Shown: positions 32,725 through 41,638 of the stretch, in pieces
How positions within the stretch are numbered: position 1 is the stretch's first letter
How the letters are laid out: the number at the start of each line of letters is the position of its first letter
From: SG8-30 sp963695085
GTDB taxonomy: Bacteria > Pseudomonadota > Gammaproteobacteria > Steroidobacterales > Steroidobacteraceae
Direction of reading: 5' to 3'
DNA: 64,000 bases
NCBI GenBank assembly: GCA_963695085.1
Contig: CAVOFV010000001.1
Coordinates: 186,001-250,000, forward strand
Notes under the pieces: model-generated
Told to the model about the DNA's origin: nothing
Database searches by the model: none
Seen by the model: only the letters and a program-made list of their open reading frames with translations
Program-made: the position numbers and the translations under genes

Positions 32725-34541
32725 TTTTCGCCAAGCACCCCAAGTCCATCCGGGTGATGTTCACGCCCTTCAGAGACGGGCTGCAGAGCGTCTTCGGCGG
32801 CAAGGTCCGGCTCGACGACTTCCTGCCAGCCATGGAACTGTCGGCCAGGATCGGCATCCGTCACTTCGAGTTCGGCGGCGGCGCACGGTTCCAGGCGCCG
32901 CTGTTCTACCTGGGCGAGAACCCTTTCGAATGCATGCGACGGATCAGGCAGGCGGTCGGTGCGGACGCGGATCTGCAGATCCTTACCCGCTCGGTCTCTG
33001 GCGTGACGCTGACCAACCAGTCTGCTGCGGCGCTCGCCATGCAGGCGCGGCTGATGGCCGCGAACGGCACGACCTGGGACCGCAACTTCGATTACATGAA
33101 TGACGTGGACAACCTGCTGCGCACCGGCAAGCCGATCGTGGACGCCGGCATGCACCACCAGGTATGCATCGCGCTGATGGGCCTGCCCTTCGAGTCGACC
33201 AAGGTGCACACGGCGGAGTTCTATCTCGACATCGGCCGCCGGCTTCTGGCCAGCGACGTGCGCATCGATTCGATCTGCCTCAAGGACGCCAGCGGCACGA
33301 CCGCTCCGGCAACCATCTATGAGACCGCGGTCGGGCTCAGGAAGATCATGCCGCCCGAGATGCCGCTGTGGATGCACACCCACGACACGGCGAGCACGGC
33401 GGTGTCCTGCTACCAGGCCGCCATCCATGGCGGCGCGGATGGCGTCGACCTGTCGTGCCGGCCGCTAGCGTCCGGCACGGCGCAGCCGGACGTCCGGTCG
33501 CTGGCCCATGCGCTGAAAGGCACCGGCTACTCGCTCGATATCGACGCGCGCCGCATTGCCGACGTTGAACGGACGCTGGAGGACCTGCTCCGGGACTACG
33601 ACTTCAATCCGACCACGACGACCGCCGACGCACGCGTGCTGGGCTTCCCGATGCCGGGCGGGGCGATCGGCCCGAACATCCACATGATGGTCAAGGCCGG
33701 CATCCTGGACCGCTACAGCGAGGTGCTCGCGGAGCTTCGCGTGGTCGTCGAAGCCGGCGGCGCGTGGACCAGCGTCACGCCCGGCAGCCAGCAGTACTGG
33801 CTGCAGGCCTTCAACAACGTGCTGTACGGGCGCTGGCTGAAGATCGATGCCGGCTACGGCAAGGCGGTGCTCGGCTACTTCGGCCGTACGCCCCTGCCGC
33901 CGGACCCGCAGGTCGTGCAGCGGGCATCCGAGCAGCTGAAACTGCCGCCGTTCGAGGGCGACCCGCTGGATGCCGCGCCGGACAATATCGGCGTCGCGGA
34001 ACGGGCCCTGCGCGAAGCCGGCCTCGAGGTCAATGAGGAGAACACGTTCCTGGTGCTGTCCTCGATCATTCCCGGCAGGAAGATGGAGGCCAACGAAGGC
34101 ATGCGCTTCCTGACCGGTAACGCGAAGATCGACATACCTCTGAAGAAGCCAGCACCCGCGCAGCCGGCCGGCGGCGCTGCGACCGTGCCGGCCGTCACCA
34201 GCCCGTTCACGACGCAGGTCAACGTCAAGGAAGGCGACCGGGTGCGACGCTTTTCGGTCACCGTCGAACCTCTGTGGAGCGCGAAGAGCGCCGCAGGCAA
34301 GGCGGCGGCGGCCACCGACTCCGGCACCCCCGTGTTCTCGACCTTCGCGGGAACTGTCGAAGTCGTGGACGTGCTGGTCAATGTTGGCGACGTCGTGCAG
34401 TCCGGCGCCGTCGTCGCGCAGGTCGAGGCGATGAAGGCCAAGCACGACATCAGGACCCCGGCCGGTGGCCGGGTACTGGCCGTGCACGTGAAGATCGGTG
34501 ACGAGATCGACAGCGGCAAGCCGGTCATTTCCCTGGGCTGA
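32721..34541 (+). CDS. oadA: Biotin-dependent decarboxylase alpha subunit (OadA type)
   Basis: The alpha subunit carries out carboxyl transfer from a 2-oxoacid (oxaloacetate in the named family) to biotin. The carboxyltransferase domain begins with FRDGLQS (residues 17-23), and HTHDTAS and KDASGTT fit its metal and substrate site. A conserved PYC_OADA region follows, then a Pro/Ala linker and a C-terminal biotinyl domain with the attachment Lys572 in EAMKAKHDI. The canonical site is EAMKM, so the residue after the lysine is unusual. Length 606 is normal. It is translationally coupled to oadG and followed 12 bases later by oadB. Confidence 0.92.
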   Translation: MIFAKHPKSIRVMFTPFRDGLQSVFGGKVRLDDFLPAMELSARIGIRHFEFGGGARFQAPLFYLGENPFECMRRIRQAVGADADLQILTRSVSGVTLTNQSAAALAMQARLMAANGTTWDRNFDYMNDVDNLLRTGKPIVDAGMHHQVCIALMGLPFESTKVHTAEFYLDIGRRLLASDVRIDSICLKDASGTTAPATIYETAVGLRKIMPPEMPLWMHTHDTASTAVSCYQAAIHGGADGVDLSCRPLASGTAQPDVRSLAHALKGTGYSLDIDARRIADVERTLEDLLRDYDFNPTTTTADARVLGFPMPGGAIGPNIHMMVKAGILDRYSEVLAELRVVVEAGGAWTSVTPGSQQYWLQAFNNVLYGRWLKIDAGYGKAVLGYFGRTPLPPDPQVVQRASEQLKLPPFEGDPLDAAPDNIGVAERALREAGLEVNEENTFLVLSSIIPGRKMEANEGMRFLTGNAKIDIPLKKPAPAQPAGGAATVPAVTSPFTTQVNVKEGDRVRRFSVTVEPLWSAKSAAGKAAAATDSGTPVFSTFAGTVEVVDVLVNVGDVVQSGAVVAQVEAMKAKHDIRTPAGGRVLAVHVKIGDEIDSGKPVISLG

Positions 34542-34553
34542 GGAGCACACGCC

Positions 34554-35681
34554 GTGGACCTGTTCCTGGAGATCGTGCAGGCATCCGGCCTCGCCCACCT
34601 CGGGCTCGGCAACCTGGCCATGTTCGTGGTGGCCGCGACGCTCATCTACCTCGCGATCGCCAAGGGCTACGAGCCGCTCCTGCTGATCCCCATCGGCTTC
34701 GGCGCCCTGCTGGCCAACCTGCCGATGGCCGACATGAGTTCCTACGGCGACGGCATCATGGGGTTGATCTACGACGCCGGGATCCGCACGGAACTGCTGC
34801 CGCCACTGATCTTCCTCGGCGTCGGCGTGCTCACGGACTTCCGCCCGCTGCTCGGTCGACCCATCACGTTTCTGCTGGGCGCGGCTGCGCAGCTTGGCAT
34901 CTTCGTCGCGGCGCTGGGCGCGTTCTACCTGCTCGGCTTCACGCCGCAGGAAGCGGCTGCGATCGGCATCATCGGCGGCGCGGACGGTCCCACGTCGATC
35001 TTCCTGACGATCCAGCTGGCCCCGCACCTGCTGGGCCCGGTCGCCGTCGCAGCGTACAGCTACATGTCGCTGGTGCCCGTCATCCAGCCACCGATCATGC
35101 GCCTGCTCACGACCAGGAAGGAACGCGCGATCGACATGCCGCAGGCCATCGTCGTCTCGCAGCGCGCCGTCATCCTGTTCCCGATCGTGACGGGCCTGCT
35201 GGCGTCGCTCGCCGTGCCCACGGCCGCGCCCTTGCTCGGCATGCTGATGTTCGGCAACCTGCTGCGGGAATCCGGCGTCACGGAACGCCTCAAGAAGACC
35301 GCCGGCGGCCCGATGATCGACATCGTCACGATCCTGCTGGGACTCGCGGTCGGCGCCACCATGAGCGCGTCGAACTTCCTGAACTGGAATACGCTCATGA
35401 TCCTCGCGCTCGGCGCGGTCGCATTCTCGTTCAGCACGGCCGGCGGCATCCTGCTGGCCAAGTTCATCAACCTGTTCCTGCGCGAGGGGCGCCGCATCAA
35501 CCCGTGCATCGGGGCGGCCGGCGTGTCCGCCGTGCCGATGTCCGCGCGGGTCGTGCAGAACTTCGTGTCGAAGGCCACGGACGGGCGCGTGAATCCGCTC
35601 ATGCCGGCCATGGGACCGAACGTCGCGGGCGTGATTGGCTCCGCCGTGGCGGCCGGCGTGTTCCTGATGCTGCTGAAGTAA
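34554..35681 (+). CDS. oadB: Sodium ion-translocating decarboxylase beta subunit
   Basis: The beta subunit is the integral membrane part that decarboxylates carboxybiotin and pumps Na+. The 375 residues hold about nine membrane segments, with the conserved GIIGGADGPTSIFL and GAAGVSAVPMSARV motifs. Start is a GTG with GAGGAG about ten bases upstream. With OadG and OadA it completes the pump; order here is G-A-B. Substrate could be oxaloacetate, methylmalonyl-CoA or malonate; the full-length fused biotin domain on OadA favours oxaloacetate. Confidence 0.93.
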   Translation: MDLFLEIVQASGLAHLGLGNLAMFVVAATLIYLAIAKGYEPLLLIPIGFGALLANLPMADMSSYGDGIMGLIYDAGIRTELLPPLIFLGVGVLTDFRPLLGRPITFLLGAAAQLGIFVAALGAFYLLGFTPQEAAAIGIIGGADGPTSIFLTIQLAPHLLGPVAVAAYSYMSLVPVIQPPIMRLLTTRKERAIDMPQAIVVSQRAVILFPIVTGLLASLAVPTAAPLLGMLMFGNLLRESGVTERLKKTAGGPMIDIVTILLGLAVGATMSASNFLNWNTLMILALGAVAFSFSTAGGILLAKFINLFLREGRRINPCIGAAGVSAVPMSARVVQNFVSKATDGRVNPLMPAMGPNVAGVIGSAVAAGVFLMLLK

Positions 35682-35706
35682 CGGCCATCATGGCGGTTCA
35701 CGCCCA

Positions 35707-36474
35707 GTGCGCAGCCTGATGTCGTTGCTGTTCGCCGCGGCCGCCGCCTATGTTGCGATGTGCACGTGGCTGTTCCTGGCACAACGCTCTCAGATCTACT
35801 TCCGCACGCCGGAAACCGACTATCCCGCCGCGTCCATCCGTCTCGACAGCGATGGCGAACAGATCAAGGTCTGGCAGGTGTCTCGCGACGGACCGGATGC
35901 ACTCATCTACTTTGGCGGCAATGCCGAGGACGTTGCCTGGAATATCCAGCGCTTCCAGGTGACATTTCCCGCCCGGTCTTTGTACCTCGTCAACTACCGC
36001 GGCTACGGCGGCAGCAGCGGCCGGCCTACGGAGGCCGCGCTGTTCAGAGACGCACTGGCCGTCTTCGATCACGCACGGGTCCGGCACGGGCGGATCGCCG
36101 TCATGGGCCGAAGCCTGGGCAGCGGCGTGGCCATGTACCTGGCGACGCAGCGCGAGGTCGACCGCCTCGTGCTCGTCACGCCCTTCGACAGTCTTGCGCG
36201 GGTCGGACAGTCCCACTTCCGGTTCCTGCCCGTTTCACTGCTGATGCTGGACAAGTACGACTCAGCCAGCCGAGTGGCCGACGTCAAGGCGCCGGCACTG
36301 CTGGTGATCGCAGGAGATGACGAGATCATCCCGCGCGCGCGGTCGGACGCGCTCGCGGCTGCATTCCCGCCGGCGCAGGCGCAGGTCGCGGTGATTGCGC
36401 ACATGACCCACAATTCGCTGGACCTGTCGCCCGACTACCTGCGGTCGGTTCAGGCATTCCTGGCCGCTGATTGA
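35707..36474 (+). CDS. Alpha/beta hydrolase, membrane-anchored
   Basis: The 255-residue protein has an N-terminal hydrophobic anchor (LMSLLFAAAAAYVAMCTWLF) and an alpha/beta hydrolase fold of the BEM46/YfhR kind: the nucleophile motif GRSLGSG, Asp in VIAGDDEIIP and His in HMTHNS. The oxyanion region reads YFGGNAEDV. The start is GTG at 35707; ATG at 35719 is an alternative. It follows oadB by 25 bases and may be transcribed with it, but no functional link is evident. Confidence 0.87.
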   Translation: MRSLMSLLFAAAAAYVAMCTWLFLAQRSQIYFRTPETDYPAASIRLDSDGEQIKVWQVSRDGPDALIYFGGNAEDVAWNIQRFQVTFPARSLYLVNYRGYGGSSGRPTEAALFRDALAVFDHARVRHGRIAVMGRSLGSGVAMYLATQREVDRLVLVTPFDSLARVGQSHFRFLPVSLLMLDKYDSASRVADVKAPALLVIAGDDEIIPRARSDALAAAFPPAQAQVAVIAHMTHNSLDLSPDYLRSVQAFLAAD

Positions 36475-36483
36475 GTCGCGCGG

Positions 36484-36897
36484 CTAGTGTGGGTCAACGT
36501 TCGCGTCGGCCGGCTCCGGCGCCCTGAGCTTGCCAGCGAATTCGGCGCTGACCGGCTGGAATTTCCCCAACCGGCAACTGGGGCCTTCCATGAGCCCGAA
36601 GCCCGCGTCGTAGATCACCGTAATGAGGTCGCTGTGACACAACTGGTTCAACATGACGCGGTACATGAAGCGGCCCTCTGAACGCAGGCCGGGGCACTTG
36701 TTCGGCAGGGCATTCAGCATGACGTCCTTGCCTTTCATGTAGAACAGCAGCGTCTGGTCGTCGACGATGTAGGTACTGTCGAGTCGCGCGAGGCTGACAC
36801 AGTTTTCCGGCCGGGCGGCCTCCTGCGCGTTGGCGGCAAATCCCCACACCAGGACCAGCGAGGCCAGGGCCGGGATCGGAAGTGTCTTGGCCGTCAT
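36484..36897 (-). CDS. DUF6491 family exported protein
   Basis: The 137-residue protein has a signal peptide (MTAKTLPIPALASLVLVWGFAANAQ) and the DUF6491 pattern: ENCVSLARLDSTYIVDDQTLLFYMKG, NALPNKCPGLRSEGRFMYR and LNQLCHSDLITVI. Three or four cysteines may form disulfides. Function unknown. GAGGAGGGCGAG directly before the ATG at 36897 fixes the start, although the frame stays open far upstream. It converges with the hydrolase gene, nine bases apart. Confidence 0.82.
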   Translation of the reverse strand: MTAKTLPIPALASLVLVWGFAANAQEAARPENCVSLARLDSTYIVDDQTLLFYMKGKDVMLNALPNKCPGLRSEGRFMYRVMLNQLCHSDLITVIYDAGFGLMEGPSCRLGKFQPVSAEFAGKLRAPEPADANVDPH

Positions 36898-37114
36898 CTC
36901 GCCCTCCTCGCGGCCTGCGGCCGCAGTCGTACCCAGTGAGTTCGACCGCAGCGCCCTGGACTGGTTGCATGCGCCCCTGCCCCGGCAACCCCAATATCCA
37001 CTGACCGAACCACTTCCGTGCTTTGGCGCCCAGGTGTTCAGGACCGATCGATGCAGGTCGGCGTATCCCATGGTGACCAGCGACGGCCGCGCCGGGATTG
37101 TGCAACCATAGGCC

Positions 37115-37714
37115 ATGCAGACCCCCGCGCCGGTGGCCGAACCGCGCCGATTGACGCCTCTGCAACGCGGTGCGCGGGCGCTGTTGCGGGTTTTCGGCTG
37201 GCGCAGCGTCCTGGTCTGGCCGCCGGTGCCCAAGGGGATCATCATCGTGTATCCCCACACTTCGAACTGGGACTTCATCATTGGCGTGCTGTACAAGATC
37301 GGCGCAGGGCTGCCCGCGCACTGGGTTGGCAAGCACACGCTGTTTCGCTGGCCGCTGCGGCGATTGCTGATCCGGCTGGGCGGCGTGCCAATCGACCGCC
37401 GCGAGCCGGCCGGGGGAGTCCGGACGCTGCTCGCCGAGTTCGGCAGGCAGGACTGGATGTGGCTCGCGCTGGCGCCAGAAGGCACGCGCTCCCGCACCGA
37501 TCACTGGAAGTCGGGCTTTTACCGGATCGCCGTGGCAGGCGGTCTTCCGGTCGGCCTCGGCTACATCGACTACGCGACCCGCTCGATCGGGATCGACACC
37601 TACCTGACCCTCACCGGCGACCCTGAACAGGACTTCGCCCGCATCCGGGGCTTTTACGCTGACAAGCGCGGCAGCCGGCACGAGAACGCCAGCGACATTC
37701 GCCTGCGCGGCTAG
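37115..37714 (+). CDS. 1-acyl-sn-glycerol-3-phosphate acyltransferase family protein
   Basis: The 199-residue protein belongs to the PlsC/LPLAT family of acyltransferases. The catalytic HX4D motif is HTSNWD, and the second motif is APEGTRS, followed by WKSGFYRIA. The chain is shorter than PlsC (~240 residues) and lacks a clear membrane segment, like the small YihG/olsA-type homologues seen in many proteobacteria. It stands alone; substrates cannot be told from sequence. Confidence 0.87.
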   Translation: MQTPAPVAEPRRLTPLQRGARALLRVFGWRSVLVWPPVPKGIIIVYPHTSNWDFIIGVLYKIGAGLPAHWVGKHTLFRWPLRRLLIRLGGVPIDRREPAGGVRTLLAEFGRQDWMWLALAPEGTRSRTDHWKSGFYRIAVAGGLPVGLGYIDYATRSIGIDTYLTLTGDPEQDFARIRGFYADKRGSRHENASDIRLRG

Positions 37715-37801
37715 CGGCGCGGCGGCCCAGCATCCGCTGGACTCAGTCGCGATTGGATCGATCAGGGAACCTGAGGGGGGCCGCCGAGGTCACCAGAATC
37801 A

Positions 37802-37990
37802 ATGGACGAGTTCCTGTCGTTGCAATGCCCTTACTGCGGCGAACCGGTCGAACTGCAGCTCGACATTGGCGGCGGTCTACGCCAGGCCTACGTCGAGGAT
37901 TGTCCCGTGTGCTGCCGGCCCTGGCAGGTCGACGTCTGGCTCGACGACGGGCAGCAGTGGTGCGCAACGCTGAGGACGGCCGATGAGTAG
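37802..37990 (+). CDS. CPXCG motif cysteine-rich protein
   Basis: The 62-residue protein has QCPYCGEPVELQLDIGGG and EDCPVCCRPWQVDVWL: two CPxC pairs that form a small zinc-ribbon-like module. It matches the short family named for its CPXCG motif, of unknown function, widespread in gammaproteobacteria. It lies between the acyltransferase and a terminator. Confidence 0.85.
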   Translation: MDEFLSLQCPYCGEPVELQLDIGGGLRQAYVEDCPVCCRPWQVDVWLDDGQQWCATLRTADE

Positions 37991-38030
37991 GCTGCGCAGG
38001 CGTTGACGGTCCGCCGGCCAGCCAGGCAAA

Positions 38031-38053
38031 GACCCCGGCGCGAGGCCGGGGTC
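38031..38053 (+). terminator. Terminator after CPXCG gene
   Basis: GACCCCGGC (38031-38039) pairs with GCCGGGGTC (38045-38053), loop GCGAG, with TTTT at 38060-38063. It also lies just beyond the end of the convergent Hcp-like gene. Confidence 0.75.
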
Positions 38054-38092
38054 CTGAGTTTTCAGTCGGAGAACGCTTTTGCCGGCGGTCAC

Positions 38093-38677
38093 CTACTTCA
38101 TCAGCGTCACATGTCCGGTCTTGAACGTGACCAGCCGCTGCGCCCCCGTCGTGGTACAGGACACTACGACGAGGTCCTTCATCTCGTAGGTCTGGTCGCC
38201 ACTTCGCAGCACCGCCTCCTTGATGTGCCTGCCGGTCGCACACATCCGGTCCAACGTTGCCATCGCTTCGCCGCCGCTGTCCGGCATGGCGACGGAGAGC
38301 GTGCTGCCTTCTGTGGGCGCAGATCCGGAGACGGCCGCCGACGATGCGACGCTGTCCGCCGTGGCGGTTGTTGGGGACGGGCGGCCGGTCGCCATGCCGC
38401 TCGCCGCCTCGCGCGCCGCCTTTGTCCCGGCCCGGGTCGGTGACTCCCGGACCGCCGTGCGCGGGCTTCCGGTGCCGGAGGCCGCTGAGGCTGCGCCAGC
38501 GTTGTTGGCACCCCATGAGAATGACGACACGCCTAGCGTCTGCCCGGCGGCCGATGCCGACGACTCGCCTTCGACGCCTTTGATCTGCAAAAAGTAATCC
38601 GCCGCAGCGCCCGCGACCACACTCGTCCCGCACAGCGCGATGGCAAGTGCAGCCGCGGCCAAGTAACTCCTTCGCAT
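38093..38677 (-). CDS. Exported Hcp-like (type VI tube family) protein
   Basis: The 194-residue protein starts with a signal peptide (MRRSYLAAAALAIALCGTSVVAGA) and continues with DYFLQIKGVEGESS and GVSSFSWG, the opening strands of Hcp. The end, LDRMCATGRHIKEAVLRSGD...YEMKDLVVVSCTTTG, matches the Hcp C-terminal half. Between them, residues ~60-140 form a Ser/Ala/Thr/Gly-rich low-complexity insert. Classical Hcp has no signal peptide and no such insert, and no other type VI gene is nearby, so this is an orphan Sec-exported relative. ATG at 38677 is chosen for the signal peptide. Confidence 0.75.
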   Translation of the reverse strand: MRRSYLAAAALAIALCGTSVVAGAAADYFLQIKGVEGESSASAAGQTLGVSSFSWGANNAGAASAASGTGSPRTAVRESPTRAGTKAAREAASGMATGRPSPTTATADSVASSAAVSGSAPTEGSTLSVAMPDSGGEAMATLDRMCATGRHIKEAVLRSGDQTYEMKDLVVVSCTTTGAQRLVTFKTGHVTLMK

Positions 38678-38834
38678 AAGACCCCCTCGGTTGGAACCAC
38701 ACAGAATTGGACGCGCGAGTCTTTCATGAGGCAACGGAGAGCGGAAGGCCAGGCCGATCAATTCCGGACCTGCAGCACAAATCGCCAGGGAGACCCGCGA
38801 TCGACCCTCGGCACCGGAACCGTCGTGGAATCAG

Positions 38835-40124
38835 TCAGGCCATCCGGCGCTCGGCCATCCCGGCCGTCCGCTGGTTCAGCCAGGCCCGCAGCTGGTCCAG
38901 GTCGAGCGCCGGTGCGAAATGATAGCCCTGCGCATAGTCGCAGCCCATGGCCGCCAAGGCCGCCAGCGTCTTGCCGTCCTCAACGCCCTCCGCCACGACC
39001 TTCAGTTCGAACTGGCGAGCGAGGTTGATGATGACCTGCACCAGCCGCTGGTCAGCCTCGTCCGTGAGCATGCGCATCACGAACGACTTGTCGATCTTGA
39101 TTTCGTCGGCCGGAACCTGCTTGAAGTAGCTCAGCGACGAGTAGCCGGTGCCGAAGTCGTCGATCGAGACCCGCACGCCCAGTTCACGCACCTGCCGGAG
39201 CCGGCGCGTCGCCTCCTCGAAGTCGGACATCAAGGCGCCCTCGGTGAGTTCGAGCGTCAGGACGTCGCGCCCGACATTCCAGGACTGCACGGCCGTCTTC
39301 ACCATTCCAATGAACTCGCGGTGGTGCAGCATGCTGGGCGATACGTTGACGGCGACGGGCAGGTTGTCTAGGGCCACAGACATTCGCAGCGAATTGCTCA
39401 GCGCGTACCAGGTGGTGTCATGGATGACCCCGCCTTGCTCCGCCAGAGGAATGAAGACGTCCGGTGTCGCGACAACTTCGCCATCCTGCAGCCAGCGCAT
39501 CAACGCCTCGACACCTGCCACGCGCCCGTCGCAAATCCGGACTTTGGGCTGGAAACAGACGGACAATGCGCCTTCGTGCAGCGCGTGCTCGAAAGCCGCA
39601 CCCAGTTTTCCGGACTGCAGGACCTGCCCGGCGAGCGAGTCGTTGTAAACGACGACCCGCTCGGCGCGCCTGCGCGCCTCCATCGACGCCAGCTGGGCCT
39701 TCCGCAGCAGCGTCTCCGGCTTGCTTGCATCCCTCGGAAAGAGTGCGACGCCGATGCTGAGACCGGTCTTCACCGTAATGCCGGCCTCGATCATCACGCG
39801 ATCTGCGACATGGGCGATCTTTTCCGCCGCGAGCGTCGCGTGACCGGCGTTGCGGACCTTGTCCACCAGCACACACACGGCGGCATCGCCCAGCCGCAGT
39901 ATCGTGCCGCGCTTGCCTAGCGCTCCGTTGAAGCCGTCCGCAAGGCTGTCGATGAGGCGGGCGCTGGCCTGGTAACCAAGCTGCGCACGGACCACGGGGG
40001 GGTCCCGCAGTTCTACCAGCAGCAGGGCCGCTGATCCGGCAGCACGGCCGACACCCTCGGACAGGGCGGCCAGGAGCACCTCATGGGAGAGCGTGGCGGC
40101 GCCCGGCACTACGCTCGTGTCCAC
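38835..40124 (-). CDS. EAL-domain c-di-GMP phosphodiesterase with degenerate GGDEF
   Basis: The 429-residue protein has a degenerate GGDEF domain (RLGDAAVCVLV replaces the active RxGGDEF) followed by a full EAL domain. The EAL residues needed for hydrolysis are present: VEALMRW, NVSPS, LELTEG, SIDDFGTGYSSLSY, KIDKSFV and AEGVED. It should cleave c-di-GMP, with the GGDEF part perhaps sensing GTP. I take the GTG at 40124, which follows AGGGGG; a frame from 40172 would overlap the upstream HD-GYP gene. The two phosphodiesterase-type genes are 10 bases apart and probably co-expressed. Confidence 0.9.
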   Translation of the reverse strand: MDTSVVPGAATLSHEVLLAALSEGVGRAAGSAALLLVELRDPPVVRAQLGYQASARLIDSLADGFNGALGKRGTILRLGDAAVCVLVDKVRNAGHATLAAEKIAHVADRVMIEAGITVKTGLSIGVALFPRDASKPETLLRKAQLASMEARRRAERVVVYNDSLAGQVLQSGKLGAAFEHALHEGALSVCFQPKVRICDGRVAGVEALMRWLQDGEVVATPDVFIPLAEQGGVIHDTTWYALSNSLRMSVALDNLPVAVNVSPSMLHHREFIGMVKTAVQSWNVGRDVLTLELTEGALMSDFEEATRRLRQVRELGVRVSIDDFGTGYSSLSYFKQVPADEIKIDKSFVMRMLTDEADQRLVQVIINLARQFELKVVAEGVEDGKTLAALAAMGCDYAQGYHFAPALDLDQLRAWLNQRTAGMAERRMA

Positions 40125-40134
40125 GCCATGCCCC

Positions 40135-41475
40135 CTAGAGGAAATACTCGGTCGGGTCGATGCCATGAGCATTTGGCTCGAGCCCCCGGGTGATCCACAA
40201 GCCGGCGCGCCCCGGCTTGTCGTTGGCCTCGCAGGTATTCAGGTCGACGATCGAAAACTCCTCCCGCAGCCTCTTGTGGGCATCCAGTATCAGCATCACC
40301 TCTGGCCGGAGCCGCCGGAACCGGTTCTGGGCGATGACAACTCCGACCTCGCCGGTACTGAGCTCCACCAGCGTACCCGTCGGGAACACGCCGACCGCCT
40401 GGATGAACAGCTCCACGAGCTCGGCCTGGAAGTGGCTGCCGCCGAGCTTCGTCAGCGTGCGCATGGCGTCAAAGGTCGAGACGGTCTTTGCGTAGCGGCG
40501 CTTGGAGATCATGGCGTCGTAGCAGTCGACGATGCCTGCGATGCGGCCGACCAGCGGAATGTCCTCACCGGCCAGCTTCTGCGGGTAGCCCGAACCATCG
40601 AATCGCTCATGATGCGTGGCGATCATCGTGAGGATGTCGGCATCAACCCCGCTCGTCTGCTTGGCCAGTTCCACGCCGGCATCGACGTGACCACGCAGGA
40701 TGATCCAATCCTGCTCGGTCGGCTTTTCGGGTGAACTCAGCAGTTCGGCCGGCAGCTTCGTCTTGCCGATGTCCAGCAGCATCGCGCCCATGCCGATGGT
40801 GGAAAGCGTCGCTTTGTCGAGGCCCATGTGGCGTCCCAGCGCCAGGGCCCAGACAGAGGAAGAAAGCGAATGGCTGTAGAGGTAGTCATCCATGCTCTTC
40901 ATGCGCGCGAGCCAGCCCATTGCATCGCGGTTGCGGAAGACGCTGTCGACCATCCAGTCGACGACCGATCCCAGCTCCGTGACGTCCAGGTTGCGGCCCA
41001 GGTGCAGGTTCTCGAAAACGTCCGCGACGGTGCGCTTGGTGTCGGCGTAGTTGTCCTGGATGACCGCAAGCTCGGCTTTCAGCGAGGCCGTGTCCTTGAC
41101 CGCGGCAGGCGCCACGCCGGTCTTCAGCGCGACAGACGCCTCATGCAGGGGATCCGGTGCAACTGCGTCGTCCGCGGTCTTGTTGCGCTTGCCAGGCACA
41201 GTCCTCGGCTTGTCGAGGTCCGCGACCGCGACCTCGACGTACACGCTCTGGCAAATGCGCTGGATTTCCGCCAGTTCGTCCTCGCTTTCGATCGTGAAGC
41301 CCTGGAACAGGAACGGCGTCCCCTCCCAGGGTCGATCGAGCCGCGACACATAGGTGCCGATGCTGAGCTGATCCACGGGTATTTCGATGATCTGCTTGGA
41401 CACGTCCGGGGGCCGCACTGGTAACGGGTCTGCGGCGAGATTAAGTGAAACGACCCACGGTGCGTCCTGACCCAC
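40135..41475 (-). CDS. DUF3391 + HD-GYP domain protein, degenerate HD
   Basis: The 446-residue protein starts with a DUF3391 domain (IEIPVDQLSIGTYVSRLDRPW, PFLFQGFTIESEDELAEIQ) and continues with an HD-GYP domain. The GYP part is intact (HHERFDGSGYP), but the HD pair that binds metal reads LLDIGKTKLP, with Leu in place of His. Catalysis may be lost or altered, leaving a c-di-GMP sensor role. Start GTG 41475; a GTG at 41403, just before the DUF3391 motif, is an alternative. It is followed by the EAL gene. Confidence 0.88.
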   Translation of the reverse strand: MGQDAPWVVSLNLAADPLPVRPPDVSKQIIEIPVDQLSIGTYVSRLDRPWEGTPFLFQGFTIESEDELAEIQRICQSVYVEVAVADLDKPRTVPGKRNKTADDAVAPDPLHEASVALKTGVAPAAVKDTASLKAELAVIQDNYADTKRTVADVFENLHLGRNLDVTELGSVVDWMVDSVFRNRDAMGWLARMKSMDDYLYSHSLSSSVWALALGRHMGLDKATLSTIGMGAMLLDIGKTKLPAELLSSPEKPTEQDWIILRGHVDAGVELAKQTSGVDADILTMIATHHERFDGSGYPQKLAGEDIPLVGRIAGIVDCYDAMISKRRYAKTVSTFDAMRTLTKLGGSHFQAELVELFIQAVGVFPTGTLVELSTGEVGVVIAQNRFRRLRPEVMLILDAHKRLREEFSIVDLNTCEANDKPGRAGLWITRGLEPNAHGIDPTEYFL

Positions 41476-41588
41476 GTCTCAGAACGGGCGACTGGCGATC
41501 GGCGGGACGAAGTGCCGCGGCAGTCGCCCTTGCGGCTGGAATGCAGTAACGGAAAACCCGGCGCGTGGCCGGGGTTCCAGAAAGACAA

Positions 41589-41613
41589 AGCCCCCGGGAT
41601 GGCCCCGGGGGCT
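41589..41613 (-). terminator. Terminator after PEP-CTERM gene
   Basis: AGCCCCCGGG (41589-41598) pairs with CCCGGGGGCT (41604-41613). On the minus strand a T-rich run follows. A second, imperfect hairpin lies at about 41554-41577. Confidence 0.75.
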
Positions 41614-41638
41614 CTTGGATCATCGCCCGTGACGGCGG

